Shown here: one piece after another, positions 7,169 to 14,920 of the stretch
Numbering within the stretch: position 1 is the stretch's first letter
Layout: every line of letters begins with the position of its first letter
NCBI GenBank assembly: GCA_036564195.1
Contig: DATCLA010000297.1
Coordinates: forward strand, 1 to 26,112
From: DATCLA01 sp036564195
GTDB lineage: Bacteria > Bacillota > UBA4882 > UBA8346
DNA length: 26,112 nt
Direction of reading: 5' to 3'
Position numbers and translations under genes: made by a program
The notes under the pieces: generated by a model
The model's database searches: none
The model's input: only the letters and a program-made list of their open reading frames with translations
Told to the model about the DNA's origin: nothing

Positions 7169-7956
7169 GTTTCAGTATCCCGTATGAAAGGCCGGGCTGG
7201 CGTGTAATAAGTTGCTAAGGCTGGGACCGCAACCAACCGTAACTCCGGATAACACAAAGCGGTCAATTGGCCCCCAAAAACGCAGCCAGTATCAATATCA
7301 ACGGTATTATTCTCCCATTTGGTTTCGATAACCGGAGTATGGCCATATACTACCAGGGCCTGACCATGGTAGTCCCTCGCCCAGTTGGCCCGGACCGGCA
7401 ACCCGGTCGGATCAGTTTCACCGGTTACCTCTCCGAACAGGGCAAACTGACGAACCGCCGGAAAATCCTGTCCTTGGTAAGACTCTTTCATTCCGGCATG
7501 AGCAACTACCAATTTACCATTGTCCAACAGTAAATGATGGGGCAAACTTTGTAAGAAATTACATAAGGTCACTGTAAACTCAGGCGGTTCTGCCGCCAAC
7601 TGACGGAGCGACTCTGCTAAGCCGTGTTTGATCTGAACATTACGGCCTAATAATTTTCGGAGCAGTTTATCTTCGTGATTACCGGCTAGACAGTAGGCCC
7701 GGCCTGAACTGGTCAAGGCCATCGCCAGTTTTAAAACCGGAACGATCTTCGGCCCTCGGTCGACCAAATCTCCCAGCAGCACTATTTTACGGTTTTCAGG
7801 ATGGTCAACCTCAAAACCATACTTTCCAACTCCTTCAAAAATCCGGTAATCTAGTTTTTCCAGTAATTGCTGCAGTTCGTCAAAACAGCCGTGTACATCC
7901 CCGATGATATCAAACGGTCCGGGCTGATTTCTTTGGTCAATTTTGGTATAATCCAT
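7129..7956 (-). CDS. prpE: Stand-alone Pnkp/PrpE-type metallophosphatase
   Basis: Calcineurin-like di-metal phosphoesterase, 275 residues. Metal motifs: GDVHG (19-23), GDLVDRG (62-68), GNHE (92-95), His153 in VAHAG and GHTP (205-208). Long segments (RNVQIKHGLAESL, VVAHAGMKESYQG, YGHTPV, IDTGCVFGGQLTALCYPE) match what I recall of the central phosphatase domain of bacterial polynucleotide kinase-phosphatase Pnkp, an RNA-end-healing enzyme. The N-terminal P-loop kinase and the C-terminal ligase domain are absent; residue 1 is only 18 residues before the first metal motif. Databases often name such proteins PrpE, bis(5'-nucleosyl)-tetraphosphatase. Start ATG 7956 has AGGG and GGAG upstream. Likely substrates are RNA 2',3'-phosphate ends, dinucleoside polyphosphates or phosphoproteins. 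The gene symbol is tentative. Confidence 0.85.
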   Translation of the reverse strand: MDYTKIDQRNQPGPFDIIGDVHGCFDELQQLLEKLDYRIFEGVGKYGFEVDHPENRKIVLLGDLVDRGPKIVPVLKLAMALTSSGRAYCLAGNHEDKLLRKLLGRNVQIKHGLAESLRQLAAEPPEFTVTLCNFLQSLPHHLLLDNGKLVVAHAGMKESYQGQDFPAVRQFALFGEVTGETDPTGLPVRANWARDYHGQALVVYGHTPVIETKWENNTVDIDTGCVFGGQLTALCYPELRLVAVPALATYYTPARPFIRDTETYAVSCVELPPSF

Positions 7957-8011
7957 ATTCCCTAATTCTCCATTTGGTTTTTAATTAAGTAGCATTATTG
8001 GTGTTAAGTTT

Positions 8012-8038
8012 AAAAAAAGAGAAGGAGTGAACCTTCTC
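8012..8038 (-). terminator. Rho-independent terminator of the histidine kinase gene
   Basis: On the minus strand, GAGAAGG-TTCACT-CCTTCTC is followed by seven T (8018-8012). It lies about 85 nt after the kinase stop and ahead of the phosphatase gene, so the two genes are probably separate transcripts. Confidence 0.85.
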
Positions 8039-8123
8039 ATCATATTATGCTGTACAAAGTAGTTTAATATTTAATAAATGTAGTAACCTAAGTGCCTCTT
8101 GATACCGGCGGTGTGGTTACTTA

Positions 8124-9920
8124 TCAGCTTGACAAGCTCTGATCAGGTTTTCCGGATGCGGCTGGCAGTAAGATAGTAAAAGCAGTCCCCTTCCCCACTT
8201 CGCTGGTGACCAGGATATCCCCATTAAATTTTTCAATCAGTCGTTTGGACATTGACATGCCTATATTGATTCCCTTTAATTTCCCGCTAATATTAGTATC
8301 CCAAATTTGACTGAGTTCTTGCTCAGCCAGTCCTTTACTGCTATCGGTGATCACAATCCGTACCATTTCGTTGTAATAATCAACCTGAAACCCAATTTTC
8401 CCCGGTCCCTTAGAGGCCTCGCTGGCATTGTTTAACAAGGTATAAAGCGCATATTGAAAGTCTAACTGGTTCACATAGACGAAGGGTTCAGGAGCCGCGA
8501 TCCAGGACTCTACAATTAACTGGGCCGCATTGAGCTTGGCTTGTAACAGGATTAAAACGTTCTCAAACATTTCTTTTACGGAACAATAATTTAAGGTTTC
8601 ATTAACCGGTTGGGCGAAGGTTAAAATTTTGCCTAGGTAGGAATTGATATCATCGGCCAATTTGTCGATTTTTTTACAATTTAAGCGATAATTGGACTCT
8701 GGTTTCATATAACTCAGTTGGGACAAGGCTTTAATGACGGCCAACGGGTTACGGATATCATGGACAATTACCGAGATCATCTCACCGACTGTGCTCTGCC
8801 GGTTCATATGTTCCAACATCAACTGCATCCGGCGCTGGCCGGTAATATCAATAAAACAGGCCATTGCTCCGGATTCTTCGGAGTTTAAGGTGACGGGAAA
8901 CGCATTGACCATAAGGACTTTCTTATCGCCATCTGCCGAAGGTAAAATAACTTCGGTTTCAATCGGTTTCTTTTCATGAAAAGCACGTAATACAGCAGTA
9001 AATTCTCTTCCCAGGACGGAAATGCCGCGGTGTAAGACCGCTTCTCTTTTAAGTCCCAACAAGTCTAAACCCTTATTGTTGATATTGATTAAAACACCGT
9101 TACCATTAATAATACAAAAACCCCAAGGAAAGTTCGTTAAAAGCTCGGTTTTGGCTTTTTCGGTAATAATCAGGTCTTCGAAGACTTTATGATTAGTTTC
9201 GGCGACTTTATTAAATTCAGTATAATCAAAGGGGGGAAATTTCTTATGAGGCTCGACTAAGGTCAGCCGGTGAATATTTTTCTTAATTTTTCGTGTGGCT
9301 TTGATCCCGAATAACAAGGAGACCAGTAAACCTCCAAAAATCATGATCAAGAAGTTTAATAAGCGATCCTTGAGCAGCGGGCCAATCCCCCATAAATTCA
9401 CGGTGGCAAAAGTATGTCCGATTACTTCATTGTTTAACATTACCGGATAATAACATTTTAAAACCCAGGTTTTAGTTTGCCGGGACCATTGATTGGTAAA
9501 AAGGTAATGTTTGGTGATCCAAATCTTACGGCCCGGATCGTCTTTGGCAAGACGAGAGCCGGTGATTCTGGAGACATCAGAGTGGGAACGGGCGATAATG
9601 ATTTGATCTTGGGAAGTAGAATAATAACCTGCCACATAATTCTTAGTAAAAGACTGTAAAATCTTTTGGATTACCGGTCCGAGCAACCGGCGTAATTCTT
9701 CAGTTTTACCATTGTTTTGATAAAAAACGGTTTGGGCAAGGATTTTTTGTTCCGTCAACTCAGTTACCAACAACCGGTTTAAGGTTAAAAGCTGTTCTTT
9801 TTGGAATTCCACGGTGCGATCCCAAAAAGTTAAGACGGTCATTATGAAAAAAATGATTCCAAAAATCAAGAGTGTAAAGAGTTGAATATAATGAATTTCC
9901 CTGGCTAATGACTTTTTCAA
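8124..9920 (-). CDS. Orphan PAS-domain sensor histidine kinase
   Basis: Membrane sensor kinase, 598 residues. Order: TM1 at about 13-33; an extracytoplasmic sensor of about 150 residues with VAGYYSTSQDQIIIA and CYYPVMLNNEVIGH; TM2 at about 187-206; a PAS domain at about 262-362 ending in FIDITGQRR; H-box VHDIRNPL with phospho-acceptor His387; N-box LLNNASEA; a G1 box altered to DSSKG; and G2 INIGMSMSKRLI plus GKGTAFTILLP. Start is TTG 9920, with GGAGG seven nt upstream. No response regulator is adjacent. In spore formers, orphan kinases of this build commonly feed Spo0F/Spo0A; that role is inference here. The stimulus is unknown. A terminator follows. Confidence 0.9.
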   Translation of the reverse strand: MKKSLAREIHYIQLFTLLIFGIIFFIMTVLTFWDRTVEFQKEQLLTLNRLLVTELTEQKILAQTVFYQNNGKTEELRRLLGPVIQKILQSFTKNYVAGYYSTSQDQIIIARSHSDVSRITGSRLAKDDPGRKIWITKHYLFTNQWSRQTKTWVLKCYYPVMLNNEVIGHTFATVNLWGIGPLLKDRLLNFLIMIFGGLLVSLLFGIKATRKIKKNIHRLTLVEPHKKFPPFDYTEFNKVAETNHKVFEDLIITEKAKTELLTNFPWGFCIINGNGVLININNKGLDLLGLKREAVLHRGISVLGREFTAVLRAFHEKKPIETEVILPSADGDKKVLMVNAFPVTLNSEESGAMACFIDITGQRRMQLMLEHMNRQSTVGEMISVIVHDIRNPLAVIKALSQLSYMKPESNYRLNCKKIDKLADDINSYLGKILTFAQPVNETLNYCSVKEMFENVLILLQAKLNAAQLIVESWIAAPEPFVYVNQLDFQYALYTLLNNASEASKGPGKIGFQVDYYNEMVRIVITDSSKGLAEQELSQIWDTNISGKLKGINIGMSMSKRLIEKFNGDILVTSEVGKGTAFTILLPAASGKPDQSLSS

Positions 9921-10065
9921 AACAATACCTCCGTATAAAATATAGAAAATATTACCGTTTAAGAATTCCTTCTCTCACTTTATTATTCCTGCCAATTTTT
10001 AAAATATTTACCATCAACCGGCAGAACCATTTTATTCGCTTATGGTTAACTTGGTGAGTTAAGGT

Positions 10066-10094
10066 TTGTAATTACTGGAACAAAATGTTATAAT
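10066..10094 (+). promoter_or_regulatory. Sigma-A-type promoter for the lipoprotein gene
   Basis: TTGTAA (10066-10071), 17-bp spacer, TATAAT (10089-10094), about 35 nt ahead of the start codon and followed by a clear GGAGG. A good vegetative promoter match. Confidence 0.6.
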
Positions 10095-10129
10095 GTGATA
10101 GTTAATTTAAAATTGTGGAGGATGGTAAT

Positions 10130-10663
10130 TTGAAAAAGGTAATCGTTTCATTATGTTTATTGGGTTTATTATTAATTGCCGGTTGTGGCGGTGGTGACAA
10201 AAAAAGTTCTAAAGAGCCGGAATTTAATCCTAATGCTAAAGGGCTTGCCAAAGATAAAGTTTTAGAATTTATAACCGCAGTGAAAAACTATGATGCCGAT
10301 GGAATGTTGGATTTTTGAGACGTTAACAAGTTTAAAGGACTGACGTTTCTGGCGGAAGGAGTCGTAAAGAGTTATTCGGACCTGAAAAGCGATTTGGAAG
10401 GCGATAAAGTTCGTCAGTTACTATGGTTTAAGCCATTAGTGCAAAATGATGTTAAATATAGTGTTGTGATCGATACTTTACAATATGATTTTCATTCGTA
10501 TAACAATGCTAGTTTTAATGCATCTCTTACCATTTTTGATAAAGAAGGTCAAGTTATTACAAAACGACTGATATTATTTGAAATGCTTAGTGATAGAGAC
10601 ACTAACGGATGGGTATGTACCGAAATTCAAATTGAGAACGAGTTAAGTAAATTTATGCAATAA
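10130..10663 (+). pseudogene. Lipoprotein gene interrupted by one in-frame TGA
   Basis: A single reading frame runs from TTG 10130 (GGAGG at 10117-10121, 8 nt upstream) to TAA 10663, broken only by TGA at 10316-10318. The N-terminus is a lipoprotein signal peptide with lipobox LIAGC (Cys19) and a Gly/Ser/Lys linker; next come AKDKVLEFITAVKNYDADGMLDF, the stop, then DVNKFKGLTFLAEG and about 115 codons ending in ENELSKFMQ. The arrangement recalls small secreted lipoproteins of the DUF4878/NTF2-like kind, but I cannot assign a family. TGG (Trp) to TGA is the simplest cause. A GTG at 10115 overlaps the ribosome binding site and is not the start. Promoter and ribosome binding site are intact, so loss looks recent, or the stop is recoded, or it is a sequencing error. 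Confidence 0.75.
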
Positions 10664-10798
10664 TAATATTTTCGATACTTGGTATGCTCAATGTAGAATT
10701 ATCGTGATACCAATAAATAGTTATGCGCGGAAATTCAAGTTAAGTGAGAGGATGTAAATTATTTTAAAGCCTTAATTACTATGATTAAATGTGAAAAG

Positions 10799-10833
10799 CC
10801 GGGTTTGAATACCACCCGGTTAATTTTTTATTT
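10799..10833 (+). terminator. Rho-independent terminator
   Basis: CCGGGT (10799-10804) pairs with ACCCGG (10814-10819) around a 9-nt loop, followed by TTAATTTTTTATTT. It lies 136 nt after the lipoprotein gene and is its only visible terminator. Confidence 0.7.
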
Positions 10834-10834
10834 A

Positions 10835-10986
10835 TAAATACCATCGGCAATAATGGAGGTCAACAGACTGATCCATCAGGCGATGGTTCTGGCAATAATA
10901 GCTCTGAACCATGGAAGACATTAGGAAAAGCAGGATTTTCAAATAGTGGAGTTGATTATTTTAAAATTTTACTGGATAAGAATTAG
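10835..10986 (+). pseudogene. Possible coding remnant without a start
   Basis: One frame reads NTIGNNGGQQTDPSGDGSG, then NNSSEPWKTLGKAGFSNSG, then VDYFKILLDKN and a TAG stop. The Gly/Asn/Gln/Ser-rich linker followed by a compact C-terminus looks protein-like, but no ATG, GTG or TTG with a ribosome binding site precedes it and a terminator lies immediately upstream. Possibly the 3' end of a lost exported protein; could be chance. Confidence 0.25.
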
Positions 10987-11182
10987 GTCATATTCAAGGC
11001 GAGGTTGTTATAATATTGATTCTTTTATTGGGTTTAAAATCAAACTATTAATTGGGAATTTTGATATGGTTTTTACGGAATATAGTGATATTATAAAAGT
11101 AACAGCTTGTATTTGATTAATAATTCTGGTCTTATGTTGATCATTGTTTAAACTGTTAAATAAAGCAGGGAGGAGTTTTGCG

Positions 11183-11221
11183 ATGTATAATTTACCGGAA
11201 GGACAGGTAATATTAATATAA
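11183..11221 (+). CDS. 12-codon leader ORF coupled to dihydrofolate reductase
   Basis: ATG 11183 has a strong GGGAGGAG about 7 nt upstream and encodes MYNLPEGQVILI. Its TAA stop (11219-11221) shares the A of the dihydrofolate reductase ATG (TAATG). The reductase has only a weak, distant GGAAGGACAGG of its own, inside this ORF. The arrangement suggests translational coupling. No codon run typical of attenuation is visible. Confidence 0.5.
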   Translation: MYNLPEGQVILI

Positions 11222-11721
11222 TGATCGCTTTAATTTGCGCCATGGGGAAAAACCGGGTAATCGGCAAAGACAATCGTCTGCCCTGGCACCTTCCTGCGGA
11301 TTTAGCCTATTTTAAAACCATCACCACCGGACATACCGTGGTAATGGGACGCCGGACTTTTCAGTCTCTTGGCGGCCCCTTGGCCCAACGAAACAATATT
11401 GTCCTAACTAAAAATCCACAATTTCAGTTTAAGGGATGTTTGACGGTACCGAGCATTGCTCCTGTATTAGAACTGGCCCGTCAGGAGGAAGTAATGGTAA
11501 TCGGAGGCGCAATGGTTTTTCGGGAATTTCTGCCGTATGCCGGTAGGTTGTATCTTACTGAAATTGATGCAGAGTTTGAAGGAGATGCCTATTTCCTGGA
11601 ACTGGACAGTAGCTGGCATTTGGTTTCCAGCTTAAAAGGGACGAAAAACTCACTTAATCCATTTGAATATCAATTTTGCATTTATGAACGGGATAAATTG
11701 CTGCTGAAGAGCCTTATTTAG
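11221..11721 (+). CDS. folA: Dihydrofolate reductase
   Basis: NADPH-dependent reduction of dihydrofolate to tetrahydrofolate in the cytoplasm. 166 residues, normal length. Seen: MIALICAMGKNRVIGKDNRLPWHLPADLAYFK without gaps, then VVMGRRTFQSLG, NIVLTKN, VMVIGGAMVFREFLPYAGRLYLTEID and a C-terminal YQFCIYER. The acidic active-site residue is the Asp of LPADLAYFK. Probably translated by coupling from the 12-codon ORF that overlaps its ATG. Thymidylate synthase, its frequent partner, is not next to it; the nearest folate-linked gene is the serine hydroxymethyltransferase about 10 kb away. Its 3' end overlaps the convergent CAP gene by 8 nt. Confidence 0.95.
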   Translation: MIALICAMGKNRVIGKDNRLPWHLPADLAYFKTITTGHTVVMGRRTFQSLGGPLAQRNNIVLTKNPQFQFKGCLTVPSIAPVLELARQEEVMVIGGAMVFREFLPYAGRLYLTEIDAEFEGDAYFLELDSSWHLVSSLKGTKNSLNPFEYQFCIYERDKLLLKSLI

Positions 11722-12229
11722 TCTTCACGAAAATCTGCGTCAGGTAGTATTCTCCACTAGTTTGGTTTTGCGCAATTCCAATCCCCGTCAGATCAAAATC
11801 ACCTTCCATATTCTTTTTGTAACCCCGTTCCTTCGTCCATATTTTGAAGACTTCCATAGCCGGATCACCCAAGCGCGGGACACAAGCCACATTTTCCGCA
11901 GCCGCTACCCATTCCAGCCCTGATTGGCTAATCTTTTCAAACCGCAGGTAGGAATGGAAATGTCCCAAAGGGACCAAGCCCTGGGCCATCTTCAGGCTAT
12001 GATCCCGGGCGGCCTCGGTAATTCGTTCATCACTGTATAAAATATTAAGTCCCCGGGACTGCCGGTATTTATTGATCTCTTCCAGTACTCTGATTTCGGC
12101 ATTTTTATGAATTTTGACCGTTGTTATCCTAAAACAATAAAAACTAACAATAAATAGTAAAAAAACAATTCCACTACACAATATAAATATTTGGTGTTTT
12201 AATTGGAGATTAGGAAATTTCGTTTTCAT
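11714..12229 (-). CDS. Membrane-anchored CAP-domain (SCP/YkwD-like) protein, copy 1
   Basis: 171 residues. One transmembrane segment (about 12-33) serves as signal anchor; the CAP domain spans about 46-171: EEINKYRQSRGL, GHFHSYLRF (His90), AENVA (Glu112), then WTKERGYKKNMEGDFDLTGIGIAQ and YYLTQIF. The second CAP-cavity His, normally in the W-x-x-S-x-x-H-x-x-N-I segment, is replaced by Tyr137, so the usual His/Glu/His set is incomplete. Bacterial CAP proteins of this kind are common in spore formers, with unclear function. ATG 12229 has no strong ribosome binding site. It is a diverged paralogue of the gene 270 bp upstream on the same strand. Confidence 0.8.
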   Translation of the reverse strand: MKTKFPNLQLKHQIFILCSGIVFLLFIVSFYCFRITTVKIHKNAEIRVLEEINKYRQSRGLNILYSDERITEAARDHSLKMAQGLVPLGHFHSYLRFEKISQSGLEWVAAAENVACVPRLGDPAMEVFKIWTKERGYKKNMEGDFDLTGIGIAQNQTSGEYYLTQIFVKTK

Positions 12230-12498
12230 CCGTATTAAGACCCATTTAATTTATATTTTCCCATATTTATGATAATCTAATTTTGTTGCTAAATTGTTAC
12301 AGTTACACCTGAAAACTACTGTTGCCAACTTCAGGGCGATTGTGTTAAAACTTACGGATTGTAGTCATAAAACGCCCAATTTCTCATCTATAATTCTGGT
12401 TTTGTTAACCATTTTCAGATAGTCATCAAACTGTTGTGTCTAACCGGATTTGCTTCACAAAATGTTGTTTTAAAATAATGAAAAACAGAAAATTTCCT

Positions 12499-12978
12499 CT
12501 AGTTGTTATTGGCCTTTAAAAACCATTGCGTATAATAATACCGTCCCGAGTCGTTTTGAATTACTCCCACTCCGGTTAGGTTAAAATCGCCTTCAATATT
12601 GTTACGGTGAACTTCGCTTTGGACCCAGCCTGTCACAACCTGAGCGGCGGGATCGGCGTAACCTTGGTTCCAGGCAATGTTTTCCGCAGCCGCCACGTAG
12701 GTAACACCGGATTGATTTACACGTTGATCAAATCCTTCATGACTGAAGGCGACTATACCATTACTCATATTACTGCTGTGCAGCCGGGTCGGAGCGATTA
12801 GGCGTTCCTCCAACACCAAAGGAGGCAGGTTTTTACTGATCCGGTAGTCATTCACCTTTTCAAATACTTGAAACTCAATCGGGCTTAATAGTTGCTTTGG
12901 GTCAGCTTCGCCGGTCGGTTTTGGGCTGGGGCAGCCTGACCCCAATAGCAAATACACAATCAACAGCCCCCAAATCAA
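12499..12978 (-). CDS. CAP-domain (SCP/YkwD-like) lipoprotein, copy 2
   Basis: About 159 residues. A hydrophobic leader ends in lipobox LLGSGC, so it is predicted to be anchored to the outer face of the membrane; the CAP domain follows, with VNDYRISKNLPPL, AFSHEGF (His), AENIA (Glu), WVQSEVHRNNIEGDFNLTGVGV (second His kept) and YYTQWFLK. Full His/Glu/His set, unlike copy 1. The start is uncertain: TTG 12978 lacks a ribosome binding site, and an in-frame TAA separates it from the GAGGTGAT at about 13003-13010. An ATC codon at the right distance from that site opens a different frame (RLSKQS, then stop), suggesting damage or an indel in the first codons. Expression may be impaired. Confidence 0.7.
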   Translation of the reverse strand: MIWGLLIVYLLLGSGCPSPKPTGEADPKQLLSPIEFQVFEKVNDYRISKNLPPLVLEERLIAPTRLHSSNMSNGIVAFSHEGFDQRVNQSGVTYVAAAENIAWNQGYADPAAQVVTGWVQSEVHRNNIEGDFNLTGVGVIQNDSGRYYYTQWFLKANNN

Positions 12979-13161
12979 GACTGCTTACTTAAACGGATGA
13001 GATCACCTCATTTCCGATTTGATGCAGTTATAATATTTTCTACCGCTACTTTAATTATACAAAGACCTGCCGGTTTTATGATGCTTCAGCCTTTCAGTTA
13101 CAACCTCCCCTTTACCTAAATACTGCTTTTGCACTGCACTAACCATGGTTTTACAATTTAT

Positions 13162-13190
13162 TTGCAAATCAATTCGGAATATGGTATGGT
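13162..13190 (+). promoter_or_regulatory. Possible sigma-A-type promoter for the OPT transporter
   Basis: TTGCAA (13162-13167), 17-bp spacer, TATGGT (13185-13190), about 47 nt ahead of the chosen ATG. The -10 is moderate, and its position inside the longer open frame supports the later start. Confidence 0.4.
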
Positions 13191-13237
13191 ATTATTTAAA
13201 AAGTTACCAAATTTTTAGTCTTCAGCGAGGTAAATCT

Positions 13238-14887
13238 ATGAATGATCAAACCGAACGCCAGTTTATGGGAGTTGAACAATTATCATTGCGCAGCCTAATC
13301 CTGGGGATGGCCGGTTCAGCTCTGATTACCGCCAGTTCAATGTATGTGGCCTTACGGATGAGCGCTTTACCCTGGTCCACAATTTTTGTGGCGGTCTTGT
13401 CAATGGCGCTTTTAAAAATTTTAGGCAGGACAACCTTAAACGAGATTAATATTACTCAGACTTCGATGTCGGCCGGGGCAATGGTGGCCGGAGGAATCGC
13501 GTTTACCCTCCCGGGACTCTGGATTACTAAAATATGGGATAATCCCTTAATGCTCCCGGAACATTTCTGGCAGGTCTTTGCCATTTCCCTGGCTGGCATG
13601 TTGTTGGGTACGGTCGCCACTTGGTTTTTACGACCCCAGTTTATCGAACAGGAAAACCTGCCCTATCCCATTGGTATCGCTGCCGCTCAAACCATTAGCG
13701 CCGGTGACGCCGGAGGGAAAAAAGCCAGTGTGCTGTTTGGAACGATGGGTATTTCAGCCCTGTTAACCTTTTTTCGGGATCAATTGAGCTGGTTTCCGGC
13801 GGCGTTATCTTTTAAATGGCTTTATGCCCATAATTTTTTCCTGGGAATCTGGTTGTCACCGATGGCTGCCGGAATCGGTTATATGATCGGCCCCTTATTT
13901 ACCGGAGTCTGGTTTGTGGGAGCGGCTCTCTCCTATTTATTAATCATCCCGCTGGGAACTTTGTTCAAATTATTCCCCACCACCACTGCAGCTATTGCTT
14001 TTAAAAATACTGCCGGAATCGGGTTGATGATTGGGACCGGAGCAGGGATCTTATTATCCTTTGTGTTTTCATGGTCCCTGGCTGGATGGGGCTGTCGTAA
14101 GAAGCAAGTTCCCGCTTCAGGACAAACGACATTAAAACGCCGCTTTCCCAGAATTTTAGTTTACAGCGCCATCTTACTCTCTCTGGTCTTAGCAATTGCC
14201 AGCGGTATACCAACTTGGCCTTCGGTTTTGTTAATCTTCGGGATTACAGCAGCAGCAGCCATGGCTGCGATTATTACCGGTGAGACCGGCATTAACCCCA
14301 TGGAGATTTTTGGGATTATTGTTGTATTGACCATCCGCTTAGTAAGCCGGGTTGAGAATACGGGAGCTTTCTTTATTGCTGCCGGAGTAGCCATTGCTTC
14401 CGGCTATGCCGGCGATCTACTCAATGACTATAAAACCGGTAAAATGCTGGGGACTAACCCGGTAGCCCAGTTGATCTCCCAAATCGCCGGAGGGATCGTC
14501 GGCGCCCTGGTTGCTTCGGTGGCGATGTTTGCTATTATTAGCCAGTTCGGCGGGGTCGGGCCGGAACGGGGACTTTCTGCCGGGCAGGCCTTTGCAGTTG
14601 CCGAAATGGTCCACGGTGTCGGTGATCCCCTAGTTCTAAGTATTGCCATTGGTGTCGGTGCTGTCTTATACTTACTCAAAGTACCGGCCATGACTTTAGG
14701 CCTGGGACTTTATTTGTCCTTTGAGATCTCGGCGGCGTTATTCTTAGGGGGACTGCTGCGTTGGGCTCAAGACCGGTTCAACCCCCAAGGGGTTGAAACC
14801 GGAAACATCGCTGCTTCAGGTTTTTTTGGCGGCGAGGGAGTCTGCGGCGTGTTAATTGCAATCTTCAAAATGGTCACCAAAGGTTGA
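13238..14887 (+). CDS. OPT-family transporter
   Basis: Polytopic proton-coupled transporter of the oligopeptide transporter superfamily, 549 residues with about 14 hydrophobic segments. Seen: SLRSLILGMAGSALITASSMYVALRMSALPWST at the N-terminus, TSMSAGAMVAGGIAFTLPG, LPYPIGIAAAQTISAG, GLMIGTGAGILLSF, and the typical C-terminal GVGAVLYLLKVPAMTLGLGLYLSFE and GFFGGEGVCGVLIA. ATG 13238 was chosen because GCGAGG lies 8 nt upstream and the N-terminus then matches the family; the extra in-frame 31 codons from 13145 overlap the promoter and look non-coding. The type II pantothenate kinase gene follows after 33 nt and is probably co-transcribed. Known OPT substrates include peptides and metal chelates; the substrate here is unknown. 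Confidence 0.88.
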   Translation: MNDQTERQFMGVEQLSLRSLILGMAGSALITASSMYVALRMSALPWSTIFVAVLSMALLKILGRTTLNEINITQTSMSAGAMVAGGIAFTLPGLWITKIWDNPLMLPEHFWQVFAISLAGMLLGTVATWFLRPQFIEQENLPYPIGIAAAQTISAGDAGGKKASVLFGTMGISALLTFFRDQLSWFPAALSFKWLYAHNFFLGIWLSPMAAGIGYMIGPLFTGVWFVGAALSYLLIIPLGTLFKLFPTTTAAIAFKNTAGIGLMIGTGAGILLSFVFSWSLAGWGCRKKQVPASGQTTLKRRFPRILVYSAILLSLVLAIASGIPTWPSVLLIFGITAAAAMAAIITGETGINPMEIFGIIVVLTIRLVSRVENTGAFFIAAGVAIASGYAGDLLNDYKTGKMLGTNPVAQLISQIAGGIVGALVASVAMFAIISQFGGVGPERGLSAGQAFAVAEMVHGVGDPLVLSIAIGVGAVLYLLKVPAMTLGLGLYLSFEISAALFLGGLLRWAQDRFNPQGVETGNIAASGFFGGEGVCGVLIAIFKMVTKG

Positions 14888-14920
14888 TAAGTTAATAGTA
14901 TCAGGAGGTTTGTTTTTTAA

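Larger units (their letters stand above)
10664..11182. other. Long stretch without an intact gene
   Basis: About 520 bp. It holds a terminator (10799-10833), an open but start-less frame (10835-10986), and AT-rich sequence with no convincing gene up to the small leader ORF before dihydrofolate reductase. GGAAATTCAAGTTAAG near 10730 loosely echoes the 3' end of the upstream lipoprotein gene. It looks like decayed sequence. Confidence 0.5.

Noticed and set aside
10316..10360. Selenocysteine readthrough at the lipoprotein TGA
   Set aside because: The only downstream hairpin found is short and uses G-U pairs; a nonsense change from Trp is simpler. Kept as an open possibility in the finding, not called.
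10394..10663. Separate gene for the second half of the lipoprotein
   Set aside because: Its ORF-style start (a TTG) lacks a ribosome binding site, and the frame is continuous with the upstream lipoprotein apart from one TGA.
13145..13237. N-terminal extension of the OPT transporter
   Set aside because: No ribosome binding site, covers the likely promoter, and the family N-terminus begins after the ATG at 13238.
14001..14691. Several minus-strand ORFs under the OPT transporter
   Set aside because: Shadows of a long membrane protein gene; Pro/Ala/Thr-rich composition reflects its complement.
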